Positions 34,901 through 48,425 of a stretch of 64,000 nucleotides of DNA are shown one piece after another. Positions within the stretch are counted from its first letter, which is position 1, and every line of letters begins with the position of its first letter. Under the pieces are notes generated by a model, which worked only from the letters and a program-made list of their open reading frames with translations, ran no database searches and had not been told where the DNA came from. Made by a program: the position numbers and the translations under genes. The stretch comes from Hydractinia symbiolongicarpus (taxonomy: Eukaryota > Cnidaria > Hydrozoa > Anthoathecata > Hydractiniidae): contig NC_079883.1 of assembly GCF_029227915.1 (NCBI RefSeq), forward strand, positions 17,796,001 to 17,860,000, read 5' to 3'.

Positions 34901-37768
34901 CTACGAAGTCCCAAGTTGTTTTCCATAGCGCCACGGCTTTACAACACCGTCAAACACGTGTACAGGCCCCTAAAGGCTGTAATATGGCCTTTTGCGGCCA
35001 AATAAAGTCCGCATACATGAATCACGTTGTTCCACGTGCCTGCGCAGGTTACCATTGGTCTTATCCTTCCACTCTCAATGGACTACGACGTCCCAAGTTG
35101 TTTTCCATTGCGCCATAGCTTTATAACAGCGTCAGCCACGCGCACAGGCCCCAAACGGCTGTAATATAGCCTCTTGTACCCTAATAAAGGCCTTACACGT
35201 ATATCACGTGGTTGCACGTTCCTGCGCAGGTTACCATTGGTCTAATCCTTCCCCTCTCCATGGACTACGACGTCCCAAGTCGTTTTCCGTTGCGCCATGG
35301 CGTTATAACACCGTTAACTACGAGTACATGCGTCTAACAACTGTAATATGGCCTCTTGCGGCCTAATAAAGACCTTACACGTATATCAAGTGGTTGCACG
35401 TGCCTGCGCAGGTTATCATTGGTCTTATCCTTCCACTCTCAAAGGACTACGAAGTCCCAAGTTGTTTTCCATTGCGCCATGGCTTTATAACACAGTCAGC
35501 CACGTGTACATGCCTCTAAAGGCTATAGTATGGCCTTTTGCTGCCTAATAAAGTCTGTTTACATAAATCACGTTGTTCCACGTGCCTGCGCAGGTTACCA
35601 TTGTTCTAATCCTTCCCCTCTCAATGAACTACGACGTCCCAAGTCGTTTTCCGTTGCGCCATGGCGTTATAACACCGTTAACTACGAGTACATGCGTCTA
35701 ACGACTGTAATATGGCCTCTTGCAACCTAATAAAGACCTTACACGTAATTTCAGTGGTTGAACGTGCCTGCACAGGTTAGCATTGGTGTAATCCTTCCAC
35801 TCTCCATGCACTACGACATCCCAAGTGGTTTTCCATTGCGCCATGGCTTTATAACACAGTCAGCCACGTGTACAGGCCTCTAAAGGCTATAGTATGGCCT
35901 TTTGCTGCCTAATAGAGGCCGCACACATAAATCACGTAGTTCCACGTGCCTGCCTAAGTTACGATCGGACTAGTCCATGTACTCTCAATGGACTACGACG
36001 TCCCAAGTTGTTTGCAATTGCGCCATGGCTTTATAACAGCGTCAGCCACGCGCACAGGCCCCTAAGGGCTGTAATATAGCCTCTTGTACCCTAATAAAGG
36101 CCTTACACGTATATCACGTGGTTGCACGTTCCTGCGCAGGTTATCATTGGTCTTATCCTTCCGCGCTCAATCGACTACGACGTTCCAAGTTGTTTTCCAT
36201 AGCGCCACGGCTTTACAACACCGTCAAACACGTGTGCAGGCCCCTAAAGGCTGTAATATGGCATTTTGCGGCCTAATAAAGTCCGTATACATAAATCATG
36301 TTGTTCCACGTGCCTGCGCAGGTTACCATTGGTCTAATCCTTCCACTCTCAATGAACTACGACGTCCCAAGTAGTTTTCCATTGCGCCATGGCTTTATAA
36401 CAGCGTCAGCCACACGTACAAGCCCCTAAGGGCTGCAATATAGCCTCTTGTACACTAATAAAGGCCTTACACGTATATCACGTGGTTGAACGTGCCTGCG
36501 CAGGTTATCATTGGTCTTATCCTTCCACTCTCAAAGGACTACGAAGTCCCAAGTTGTTTTCCATTGCGCCATGGCTTTATAACACAGTCAGCCACGTGTA
36601 CATGCCTCTAAAGGCTATAGTATGGCCTTTTGCTGCCTAATAAAGTCCGTATACATAAATCACGTTGTTCCACGTGCCTGCGCAGGTTACCATTGGTCTT
36701 ATCCTTCCACTCTCAATGGACTACGACGTCCCAAGTCGTTTTCCATTGCGCCATGGCGGTATAACACCGTTAACTACGAGTACATGCGTCTAACGACTGC
36801 AATATGGCCTCTTGCAGCCTAATAAAGGCCTTACACGTATATCACGTGGTTGCACGTGCCTGCACAGGTTAGCATTGGTGTAATCCTTCCACTCTCAATG
36901 GACTACGACGTCCCAAGTTGTTTTCCATCGCGACACGGCTTTATAACCCAGTCAGCCACGTGTACAGGCCTCTAACGTCTATAGCATGGCCTTTTGCTGC
37001 CTAATAGAGGTCGTACACATAAATCACGTAGATCCACGTGCCTGCGCAAGTTACGATCGGACTAGTCCATGTACTCTCAATAGACTACGACGTCCCAAGT
37101 TGCTTGCAATTGCGCCACGGCGTTATAAGACCGTCAACCACGTGTACAGGCCCCTAAAGGCTGTAATATGGCCTTTTGCGGCTAAATAAAGTCTGTACAC
37201 ATAAATCACGTTGTTCCACATGCCTGCGCAGGTTACCATTGGTATAATCCTTTCACTCTCAATGAACTACGACGTCACAAGTCGTTTTCCATTGCGCCAT
37301 GGCGTTATAACACCGTTAACTACAAGTACATGCGTCTAACGACTGTAATATGGCCTCTTGCAGCCTAATAAAGGCCTTACACGTATATCACGTGGTTGCA
37401 CGTGCCTGCGCAGGTTAGCATTATTCTTATCCTTCCACTCTCAATGGACTACGACGTCCCAAGTCGTTTTCCGTTGCGCCATGGCGTTATAACACCGTTA
37501 ACTACGAGTACATGCGTCTAACGACTGTAATATGGCCTCTTGCGGCCTAATAAAGACCTTACACGTATATCAAGTGGTTGCACGTGCCTGCGCAGGTTAT
37601 CATTGGTCTTATCCTTCCACTCTCAAAGGACTACGAAGTCCCAAGTTGTTTTCCATTGCGCCATGGCTTTATAACACAGTCAGCCACGTGTACATGCCTC
37701 TAAAGGCTATAGTATGGCCTTTTGCTGCCTAATAAAGTCCGTTTACATAAATCACGTTGTTCCACGTG
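31954..37768 (-). repeat. 5,815-bp tandem duplication, copy 1
   Basis: This is 32 monomers minus 9 bp. The deficit equals an 8-bp deletion at 32,075/32,076 (AGGCTGCCTCTTGC lacks TAATATGG) and a 1-bp loss in CACGTTTTACACGTG near 34,480. Many landmarks checked across the unit match copy 2. The only difference noticed is AAGTCTGTTTAC near 35,551 against AAGTCCGTTTAC near 41,366. It contains one 12-monomer higher-order unit (35,348-37,531). Confidence 0.9.
35348..37531 (-). repeat. 12-monomer higher-order repeat (2,184 bp), unit 1
   Basis: Exactly 12 x 182 bp. The monomer order here recurs at 41,163, 44,439 and 46,623. It includes a CGTAATTTCAGTGG variant, a CCATGTACTCTCAATGG unit and a GCGACACGGC unit, which make it easy to recognise. 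Confidence 0.85.
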
Positions 37769-40700
37769 CCTGCGCAGGTTATTATTGGTCTTATCCTTCC
37801 GCGCTCAATCGACTACGACGTTCCAAGTTGTTTTCCATAGGGCCACGGCTTCACAACACCGTCAACCACGTGTACAGGCCCCTAAAGGCTGCCTCTTGCA
37901 GCCTAATAAAGGCCTTACACGTATATCACGTGGTTGCACGTGCCTGCGCAGGTTAGCATTGGTCTTAACCTTCCACTCTCAATGGACTACGACGTCACAA
38001 GTCGTTTTCCATTGCGCCATGGCGTTATAACACCGTTAACTACAAGTACATGCGTCTAACGACTGTAATATGGCCTCTTGCAGCCTAATAAAGGCCTTAC
38101 ACGTATATCACGTGGTTGCACGTGCCTGCGCAGGTTAGCATTGGTCTTAACCTTCCACTCTCAATGGACTACGACGTCACAAGTCGTTTTCCATTGCGCC
38201 ATGGCGTTATAACACCGTTAACTACAAGTACATGCGTCTAACGACTGTAATATGGCCTCTTGCAGCCTAATAAAGGCCTTACACGTATACTACGTGGTTG
38301 CACGTGCCTGCGCAGGTTAGGATTGGTCTTATCCTTCCGCCCTCAAAGGACTACGAAGTCCCAAGTTGTTTTCCATAGCGCCACGGCTTTACAACACCGT
38401 CAAACCCGTGTGCAGGCCCCTAAAGGCTGTAATATGGCCTTTTGCGGCCTAAGAAAGTCCGTATACATAAATCACGTTGTTCCACGTGCCTGCGCAGGTT
38501 ACCATTTGTCTAATCCTTCCACTTTCAAAGGACTACGAAGTCCCAAGTTGTTTTCCATTGTGCCATGGCTTTATAACACAGTCAGCCACGTGTACAGGCC
38601 CCTAAAGGCTATAGTATGGCCTTTTGCTGCCTAATAGAGGCCGTACACATAAGTCACGTTGTTCCACGTGCCTGCGCAAGTTACGATCGGACTAATCTTT
38701 CCACTCTCAATGGACTAAGACGTCCCAAGTTGTTTGCAATTGCGCCACAGCTTTATAACACCGTCAACCACGTGTACAGGTCTCTAAAGGCTGTAATATG
38801 ACCTTTTGCAGCCTATTAAAGGCCGTACACCCAATTCGCGTTGTTCCACGTGCCTGCGCAGGTTACTATTCGTCTAATCCTTCCACTCTCAATGGACTAC
38901 GACGTTCCAAGTTGTTTACCATTTTGTCATGGCGTTATAACGCCGTCAATTACAGGTACAGGCCCCTAAGGGCTGCAATATAGCCTCTTGTACCCTAATA
39001 AAGGCCTTACACGTATATCACGTGGTTGCACGTGCCTGCGCAGGTTACCATTGGTCTTATCCTTCCACTCGCAATGGACTACGACGTCCCAAGTAGTTTT
39101 CCATTGCGCCATGGCGTTATAACACCGTTAACTACGGGTACATGCGTCTAACGACTGTAATATGGCCTTTTGCAGCCTAATAAAGGCCTTACACATATAT
39201 CACGTGGTTGCACGTGCCTGCGCAGGTTACCATTAGTCTTCTCCTTCCACTCTCAATGGACTACGACGTCACAAGTCGTTTTCCATTGCGCCATGGCTTT
39301 ATAACAGCGTCAGCCACACGTACAAGCCCCTAAGGGCTGTAATATAGCCTCTTGTACACTAATAAAGGCCTTACACGTATATCAAGTGGTTGCACGTGCC
39401 TGCGCAGGTTATCATTGGTCTTATCCTTCCACTCTCAAAGGACTACGAAGTCCCAAGTTGTTTTCCATAGCGCCACGGCTTCACAACACCGTTAAACACG
39501 TGTACAGGCCCCTAAAGGCTGTAATATTGGCTTTTGCGGCCTAATAAAGTCCGTATACATAAATCACGTTGTTCCACGTGCCTGCGCTGGTTACCATTGG
39601 TCTAATCCTTCCACTCTCAATGGACTACGACGTCACAAGTCGTTTTCCATTGCGCCATGGCGTTATAACACCGTTAACTACAAGTACATGCGTCTAACGA
39701 CTGTAATATGGCCTCTTGCAGCCTAATAAAGGCCTTACACGTATATCACGTGGTTGCACGTGCCTGCGCAGGTTACCATTAGTCTTCTCCTTCCACTCTC
39801 AATGAACTACGACGTCCCAAGTAGTTTTTCATTGCGTCATGGCTTTATAACAGCGTCAGCCACACGTACAAGCCCCTAAGGGCTGTAATATAGCCTCTTG
39901 TACACTAATAAAGGCCTTACACGTATATCACGTGGTTGCACGTGCCTGCGCAGGTTATCATTGGTCTTATCCTTCCACTCTCAAAGGACTACGAAGTCCC
40001 AAGTTGTTTTTCATAGCGCCACGGCTTCACAACACCGTCAAACACGAGTACAGGCCCCTAAAGGCTGTAATATGGCCTTTTGCGGCCTAATAAAGTCCGT
40101 ATACATAAATCACGTTGTTCCACGTGCCTGCGCAGGTTACCATTGGTCTTATCCTTCCACTCTCAAAGGACTACGAAGTCCCAAGTTGTTTTTCATTGCG
40201 CCATGGCTTTATAACACAGTCAGCCACGTGTACATGCCTCTAAAGGCTATAGTATGGCCTTTTGCTGCCTAATAGAGGCCGTACACATAAATCACGTTTT
40301 ACACGTGCCTGCGCAAGTTACGATCGGACTAATCTTTCCACTCTCAATGGACTAAGACGTCCCAAGTTGTTTGCAATTGCGCCACAGCTTTATAACACCG
40401 TCAACCACGTGTACATGCGTCTAACGACTGTAATATGGCCTCTTGCAACCTAATAAAGGCCGTACACCCAATTCGCGTTGGTACACGTGCCTGCGCAGGT
40501 TACTAATCGTCTAATCCTTCCACTCTCAATGGACTACGACGTTCCAAGTTGTTTACCATTGTGTCATGGCTTTATAACAGCGTCAGCCACACGTACAAGC
40601 CCCTAAGGGCTGTAATATAGCCTCTTGTACACTAATAAGGGCCTTACAGGTATATCACGTGGTTGCACATGCCTGCGCAGGTTATCATTGGTCTTATCCT

Positions 40701-43583
40701 TCCACTCTCAAAGGACTACGAAGTCCCAAGTTGTTTTCCATAGCGCCACGGCTTTACAACACCGTCAAACACGTGTACAGGCCCCTAAAGGCTGTAATAT
40801 GGCCTTTTGCGGCCAAATAAAGTCCGCATACATGAATCACGTTGTTCCACGTGCCTGCGCAGGTTACCATTGGTCTTATCCTTCCACTCTCAATGGACTA
40901 CGACGTCCCAAGTTGTTTTCCATTGCGCCATAGCTTTATAACAGCGTCAGCCACGCGCACAGGCCCCAAACGGCTGTAATATAGCCTCTTGTACCCTAAT
41001 AAAGGCCTTACACGTATATCACGTGGTTGCACGTTCCTGCGCAGGTTACCATTGGTCTAATCCTTCCCCTCTCCATGGACTACGACGTCCCAAGTCGTTT
41101 TCCGTTGCGCCATGGCGTTATAACACCGTTAACTACGAGTACATGCGTCTAACAACTGTAATATGGCCTCTTGCGGCCTAATAAAGACCTTACACGTATA
41201 TCAAGTGGTTGCACGTGCCTGCGCAGGTTATCATTGGTCTTATCCTTCCACTCTCAAAGGACTACGAAGTCCCAAGTTGTTTTCCATTGCGCCATGGCTT
41301 TATAACACAGTCAGCCACGTGTACATGCCTCTAAAGGCTATAGTATGGCCTTTTGCTGCCTAATAAAGTCCGTTTACATAAATCACGTTGTTCCACGTGC
41401 CTGCGCAGGTTACCATTGTTCTAATCCTTCCCCTCTCAATGAACTACGACGTCCCAAGTCGTTTTCCGTTGCGCCATGGCGTTATAACACCGTTAACTAC
41501 GAGTACATGCGTCTAACGACTGTAATATGGCCTCTTGCAACCTAATAAAGACCTTACACGTAATTTCAGTGGTTGAACGTGCCTGCACAGGTTAGCATTG
41601 GTGTAATCCTTCCACTCTCCATGCACTACGACATCCCAAGTGGTTTTCCATTGCGCCATGGCTTTATAACACAGTCAGCCACGTGTACAGGCCTCTAAAG
41701 GCTATAGTATGGCCTTTTGCTGCCTAATAGAGGCCGCACACATAAATCACGTAGTTCCACGTGCCTGCCTAAGTTACGATCGGACTAGTCCATGTACTCT
41801 CAATGGACTACGACGTCCCAAGTTGTTTGCAATTGCGCCATGGCTTTATAACAGCGTCAGCCACGCGCACAGGCCCCTAAGGGCTGTAATATAGCCTCTT
41901 GTACCCTAATAAAGGCCTTACACGTATATCACGTGGTTGCACGTTCCTGCGCAGGTTATCATTGGTCTTATCCTTCCGCGCTCAATCGACTACGACGTTC
42001 CAAGTTGTTTTCCATAGCGCCACGGCTTTACAACACCGTCAAACACGTGTGCAGGCCCCTAAAGGCTGTAATATGGCATTTTGCGGCCTAATAAAGTCCG
42101 TATACATAAATCATGTTGTTCCACGTGCCTGCGCAGGTTACCATTGGTCTAATCCTTCCACTCTCAATGAACTACGACGTCCCAAGTAGTTTTCCATTGC
42201 GCCATGGCTTTATAACAGCGTCAGCCACACGTACAAGCCCCTAAGGGCTGCAATATAGCCTCTTGTACACTAATAAAGGCCTTACACGTATATCACGTGG
42301 TTGAACGTGCCTGCGCAGGTTATCATTGGTCTTATCCTTCCACTCTCAAAGGACTACGAAGTCCCAAGTTGTTTTCCATTGCGCCATGGCTTTATAACAC
42401 AGTCAGCCACGTGTACATGCCTCTAAAGGCTATAGTATGGCCTTTTGCTGCCTAATAAAGTCCGTATACATAAATCACGTTGTTCCACGTGCCTGCGCAG
42501 GTTACCATTGGTCTTATCCTTCCACTCTCAATGGACTACGACGTCCCAAGTCGTTTTCCATTGCGCCATGGCGGTATAACACCGTTAACTACGAGTACAT
42601 GCGTCTAACGACTGCAATATGGCCTCTTGCAGCCTAATAAAGGCCTTACACGTATATCACGTGGTTGCACGTGCCTGCACAGGTTAGCATTGGTGTAATC
42701 CTTCCACTCTCAATGGACTACGACGTCCCAAGTTGTTTTCCATCGCGACACGGCTTTATAACCCAGTCAGCCACGTGTACAGGCCTCTAACGTCTATAGC
42801 ATGGCCTTTTGCTGCCTAATAGAGGTCGTACACATAAATCACGTAGATCCACGTGCCTGCGCAAGTTACGATCGGACTAGTCCATGTACTCTCAATAGAC
42901 TACGACGTCCCAAGTTGCTTGCAATTGCGCCACGGCGTTATAAGACCGTCAACCACGTGTACAGGCCCCTAAAGGCTGTAATATGGCCTTTTGCGGCTAA
43001 ATAAAGTCTGTACACATAAATCACGTTGTTCCACATGCCTGCGCAGGTTACCATTGGTATAATCCTTTCACTCTCAATGAACTACGACGTCACAAGTCGT
43101 TTTCCATTGCGCCATGGCGTTATAACACCGTTAACTACAAGTACATGCGTCTAACGACTGTAATATGGCCTCTTGCAGCCTAATAAAGGCCTTACACGTA
43201 TATCACGTGGTTGCACGTGCCTGCGCAGGTTAGCATTATTCTTATCCTTCCACTCTCAATGGACTACGACGTCCCAAGTCGTTTTCCGTTGCGCCATGGC
43301 GTTATAACACCGTTAACTACGAGTACATGCGTCTAACGACTGTAATATGGCCTCTTGCGGCCTAATAAAGACCTTACACGTATATCAAGTGGTTGCACGT
43401 GCCTGCGCAGGTTATCATTGGTCTTATCCTTCCACTCTCAAAGGACTACGAAGTCCCAAGTTGTTTTCCATTGCGCCATGGCTTTATAACACAGTCAGCC
43501 ACGTGTACATGCCTCTAAAGGCTATAGTATGGCCTTTTGCTGCCTAATAAAGTCCGTTTACATAAATCACGTTGTTCCACGTG
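37769..43583 (-). repeat. 5,815-bp tandem duplication, copy 2
   Basis: Adjoins copy 1 directly. The crossover can be confined to 13 bp at 37,769-37,781 (CCTGCGCAGGTTA). To its left the sequence follows the copy 2 exit (GTTGTTCCACGTG) and to its right the copy 1 entry (TTATTGGTC). Either a very recent unequal exchange or an assembly duplication would give this near-identity. Confidence 0.88.
41163..43346 (-). repeat. 12-monomer higher-order repeat, unit 2
   Basis: Copy of unit 1 carried by the 5.8-kb duplication. It reads GGCTAAATAAAG near 42,996, where unit 3 has GGCTTAATAAAG. Confidence 0.85.
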
Positions 43584-44438
43584 CCTGCGCAGGTTACCAT
43601 TGTTCTAATCCTTCCCCTCTCAATGAACTACGACGTCCCAAGTCGTTTTCCGTTGCGCCATGGCATTATAACACCGTTAACTACGAGTACATGCGTCTAA
43701 CGACTGTAATATGGCCTCTTGCAACCTAATAAAGACCTTACACGTAATTTCAGTGGTTGAACGTGCCTGCACAGGTTAGCATTGGTGTAATCCTTCCACT
43801 CTCCATGCACTACGACATCCCAAGTGGTTTTCCATTGCGCCATGGCTTTATAACACAGTCAGCCACGTGTACAGGCCTCTAAAGGCTATAGTATGGCCTT
43901 TTGCTGCCTAATAGAGGCCGCACACATAAATCACGTAGTTCCACGTGCCTGCCTAAGTTACGATCGGACTAGTCCATGTACTCTCAATGGACTACGACGT
44001 CCCAAGTTGTTTGCAATTGCGCCATGGCTTTATAACAGCGTCAGCCACGCGCACAGGCCCCTAAGGGCTGTAATATAGCCTCTTGTACCCTAATAAAGGC
44101 CTTACACGTATATCACGTGGTTGCACGTTCCTGCGCAGGTTATCATTGGTCTTATCCTTCCGCGCTCAATCGACTACGACGTTCCAAGTTGTTTTCCATA
44201 GCGCCACGGCTTTACAACACCGTCAAACACGTGTGCAGGCCCCTAAAGGCTGTAATATGGCCTTTTGCGGCCTAATAAAGTCCGTATACATAAATCATGT
44301 TGTTCCACGTGCCTGCGCAGGTTACCATTGGTCTAATCCTTCCCCTCTCAATGGACTACGACGTCCCAAGTCGTTTTCCGTTGCGCCATGGCGTTATAAC
44401 ACCGTTAACTACGAGTACATGCGTCTAACAACTGTAAT
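43347..44438 (-). repeat. Half higher-order unit (6 monomers, 1,092 bp)
   Basis: Only the first six monomers are present before the order restarts at 44,439. The switch lies in 44,312-44,343, a stretch shared by both parents that begins with CCTGCGCAGG. It carries CCATGGCATTATAAC near 43,658, a variant otherwise seen in unit 4 near 46,934. Confidence 0.83.
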
Positions 44439-46622
44439 ATGGCCTCTTGCGGCCTAATAAAGACCTTACACGTATATCAAGTGGTTGCACGTGCCTGCGC
44501 AGGTTATCATTGGTCTTATCCTTCCACTCTCAAAGGACTACGAAGTCCCAAGTTGTTTTCCATTGCGCCATGGCTTTATAACACAGTCAGCCACGTGTAC
44601 ATGCCTCTAAAGGCTATAGTATGGCCTTTTGCTGCCTAATAAAGTCCGTTTACATAAATCACGTTGTTCCACGTGCCTGCGCAGGTTACCATTGTTCTAA
44701 TCCTTCCCCTCTCAATGAACTACGACGTCCCAAGTCGTTTTCCGTTGCGCCATGGCGTTATAACACCGTTAACTACGAGTACATGCGTCTAACGACTGTA
44801 ATATGGCCTCTTGCAACCTAATAAAGACCTTACACGTAATTTCAGTGGTTGAACGTGCCTGCACAGGTTAGCATTGGTGTAATCCTTCCACTCTCCATGC
44901 ACTACGACATCCCAAGTGGTTTTCCATTGCGCCATGGCTTTATAACACAGTCAGCCACGTGTACAGGCCTCTAAAGGCTATAGTATGGCCTTTTGCTGCC
45001 TAATAGAGGCCGCACACATAAATCACGTAGTTCCACGTGCCTGCCTAAGTTACGATCGGACTAGTCCATGTACTCTCAATGGACTACGACGTCCCAAGTT
45101 GTTTGCAATTGCGCCATGGCTTTATAACAGCGTCAGCCACGCGCACAGGCCCCTAAGGGCTGTAATATAGCCTCTTGTACCCTAATAAAGGCCTTACACG
45201 TATATCACGTGGTTGCACGTTCCTGCGCAGGTTATCATTGGTCTTATCCTTCCGCGCTCAATCGACTACGACGTTCCAAGTTGTTTTCCATAGCGCCACG
45301 GCTTTACAACACCGTCAAACACGTGTGCAGGCCCCTAAAGGCTGTAATATGGCATTTTGCGGCCTAATAAAGTCCGTATACATAAATCATGTTGTTCCAC
45401 GTGCCTGCGCAGGTTACCATTGGTCTAATCCTTCCACTCTCAATGAACTACGACGTCCCAAGTAGTTTCCCATTGCGCCATGGCTTTATAACAGCGTCAG
45501 CCACACGTACAAGCCCCTAAGGGCTGCAATATAGCCTCTTGTACACTAATAAAGGCCTTACACGTATATCACGTGGTTGAACGTGCCTGCACAGGTTATC
45601 ATTGGTCTTATCCTTCCACTCTCAAAGGACTACGAAGTCCCAAGTTGTTTTCCATTGCGCCATGGCTTTATAACACAGTCAGCCACGTGTACATGCCTCT
45701 AAAGGCTATAGTATGGCCTTTTGCTGCCTAATAAAGTCCGTATACATAAATCACGTTGTTCCACGTGCCTGCGCAGGTTACCATTGGTCTTATCCTTCCA
45801 CTCTCAATGGACTACGACGTCCCAAGTCGTTTTCCATTGCGCCATGGCGGTATAACACCGTTAACTACGAGTACATGCGTCTAACGACTGCAATATGGCC
45901 TCTTGCAGCCTAATAAAGGCCTTACACGTATATCACGTGGTTGCACGTGCCTGCACAGGTTAGCATTGGTGTAATCCTTCCACTCTCAATGGACTACGAC
46001 GTCCCAAGTTGTTTTCCATCGCGACACGGCTTTATAACCCAGTCAGCCACGTGTACAGGCCTCTAACGTCTATAGCATGGCCTTTTGCTGCCTAATAGAG
46101 GTCGTACACATAAATCACGTAGATCCACGTGCCTGCGCAAGTTACGATCGGACTAGTCCATGTACTCTCAATAGACTACGACGTCCCAAGTTGCTTGCAA
46201 TTGCGCCACGGCGTTATAAGACCGTCAACCACGTGTACAGGCCCCTAAAGGCTGTAATATGGCCTTTTGCGGCTTAATAAAGTCTGTACACATAAATCAC
46301 GTTGTTCCACATGCCTGCGCAGGTTACCATTGGTATAATCCTTTCACTCTCAATGAACTACGACGTCACAAGTCGTTTTCCATTGCGCCATGGCGTTATA
46401 ACACCGTTAACTACAAGTACATGCGTCTAACGACTGTAATATGGCCTCTTGCAGCCTAATAAAGGCCTTACACGTATATCACGTGGTTGCACGTGCCTGC
46501 GCAGGTTAGCATTATTCTTATCCTTCCACTCTCAATGGACTACGACGTCCCAAGTCGTTTTCCGTTGCGCCATGGCGTTATAACACCGTTAACTACGAGT
46601 ACATGCGTCTAACGACTGTAAT
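44439..46622 (-). repeat. 12-monomer higher-order repeat, unit 3
   Basis: Complete 2,184-bp unit. Private changes include GTAGTTTCCCATTGC near 45,464 and CCTGCACAGGTTATC near 45,588. Confidence 0.85.
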
Positions 46623-48425
46623 ATGGCCTCTTGCGGCCTAATAAAGACCTTACACGTATATCAAGTGGTTGCACGTGCCTGCGCAGGTTATCATTGGTCT
46701 TATCCTTCCACTCTCAAAGGACTACGAAGTCCCAAGTTGTTTTCCATTGCGCCATGGCTTTATAACACAGTCAGCCACGTGTACATGCCTCTAAAGGCTA
46801 TAGTATGGCCTTTTGCTGCCTAATAAAGTCCGTTTACATAAATCACGTTGTTCCACGTGCCTGCGCAGGTTACCATTGTTCTAATCCTTCCCCTCTCAAT
46901 GAACTACGACGTCCCAAGTCGTTTTCCGTTGCGCCATGGCATTATAACACCGTTAACTACGAGTACATGCGTCTAACGACTGTAATATGGCCTCTTGCAA
47001 CCTAATAAAGACCTTACACGTAATTTCAGTGGTTGAACGTGCCTGCACAGGTTAGCATTGGTGTAATCCTTCCACTCTCCATGCACTACGACATCCCAAG
47101 TGGTTTTCCATTGCGCCATGGCTTTATAACACAGTCAGCCACGTGTACAGGCCTCTAAAGGCTATAGTATGGCCTTTTGCTGCCTAATAGAGGCCGCACA
47201 CATAAATCACGTAGTTCCACGTGCCTGCCTAAGTTACGATCGGACTAGTCCATGTACTCTCAATGGACTACGACGTCCCAAGTTGTTTGCAATTGCGCCA
47301 TGGCTTTATAACAGCGTCAGCCACGCGCACAGGCCCCTAAGGGCTGTAATATAGCCTCTTGTACCCTAATAAAGGCCTTACACGTATATCACGTGGTTGC
47401 ACGTTCCTGCGCAGGTTATCATTGGTCTTATCCTTCCGCGCTCAATCGACTACGACGTTCCAAGTTGTTTTCCATAGCGCCACGGCTTTACAACACCGTC
47501 AAACACGTGTGCAGGCCCCTAAAGGCTGTAATATGGCCTTTTGCGGCCTAATAAAGTCCGTATACATAAATCATGTTGTTCCACGTGCCTGCGCAGGTTA
47601 CCATTGGTCTAATCCTTCCACTCTCAATGAACTACGACGTCCCAAGTAGTTTTCCATTGCGCCATGGCTTTATAACAGCGTCAGCCACACGTACAAGCCC
47701 CTAAGGGCTGCAATATAGCCTCTTGTACACTAATAAAGGCCTTACACGTATATCACGTGGTTGAACGTGCCTGCGCAGGTTATCATTGGTCTTATCCTTC
47801 CACTCTCAAAGGACTACGAAGTCCCAAGTTGTTTTCCATTGCGCCATGGCTTTATAACACAGTCAGCCACGTGTACATGCCTCTAAAGGCTATAGTATGG
47901 CCTTTTGCTGCCTAATAAAGTCCGTATACATAAATCACGTTGTTCCACGTGCCTGCGCAGGTTACCATTGGTCTTATCCTTCCACTCTCAATGGACTACG
48001 ACGTCCCAAGTCGTTTTCCATTGCGCCATGGCGGTATAACACCGTTAACTACGAGTACATGCGTCTAACGACTGCAATATGGCCTCTTGCAGCCTAATAA
48101 AGGCCTTACACGTATATCACGTGGTTGCACGTGCCTGCACAGGTTAGCATTGGTGTAATCCTTCCACTCTCAATGGACTACGACGTCCCAAGTTGTTTTC
48201 CATAGCGACACGGCTTTATAACCCAGTCAGCCACGTGTACAGGCCTCTAACGTCTATAGCATGGCCTTTTGCTGCCTAATAGAGGTCGTACACATAAATC
48301 ACGTAGATCCACGTGCCTGCGCAAGTTACGATCGGACTAGTCCATGTACTCTCAATAGACTACGACGTCCCAAGTTGCTTGCAATTGCGCCACGGCGTTA
48401 TAAGACCGTCAACCACGTGTACAGC
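46623..48425 (-). repeat. 12-monomer higher-order repeat, unit 4 (incomplete)
   Basis: About ten monomers follow the order of units 1-3. The array then switches to the f-d type at about 48,426 (GCCCCCTAAAGGCTG, then ATGACC). Shares CCATGGCATTATAAC with the half unit 3,276 bp upstream, so half unit plus unit 3 may have been copied as an 18-mer. Confidence 0.82.

Noticed and set aside
31954-43583. Dismissing the near-identical 5.8-kb copies as an assembly error
   Set aside because: Cannot be decided from sequence. At least one base difference (T at about 35,551 against C at about 41,366) and a clean 13-bp crossover window suit a real duplication, so it is kept with this caution.
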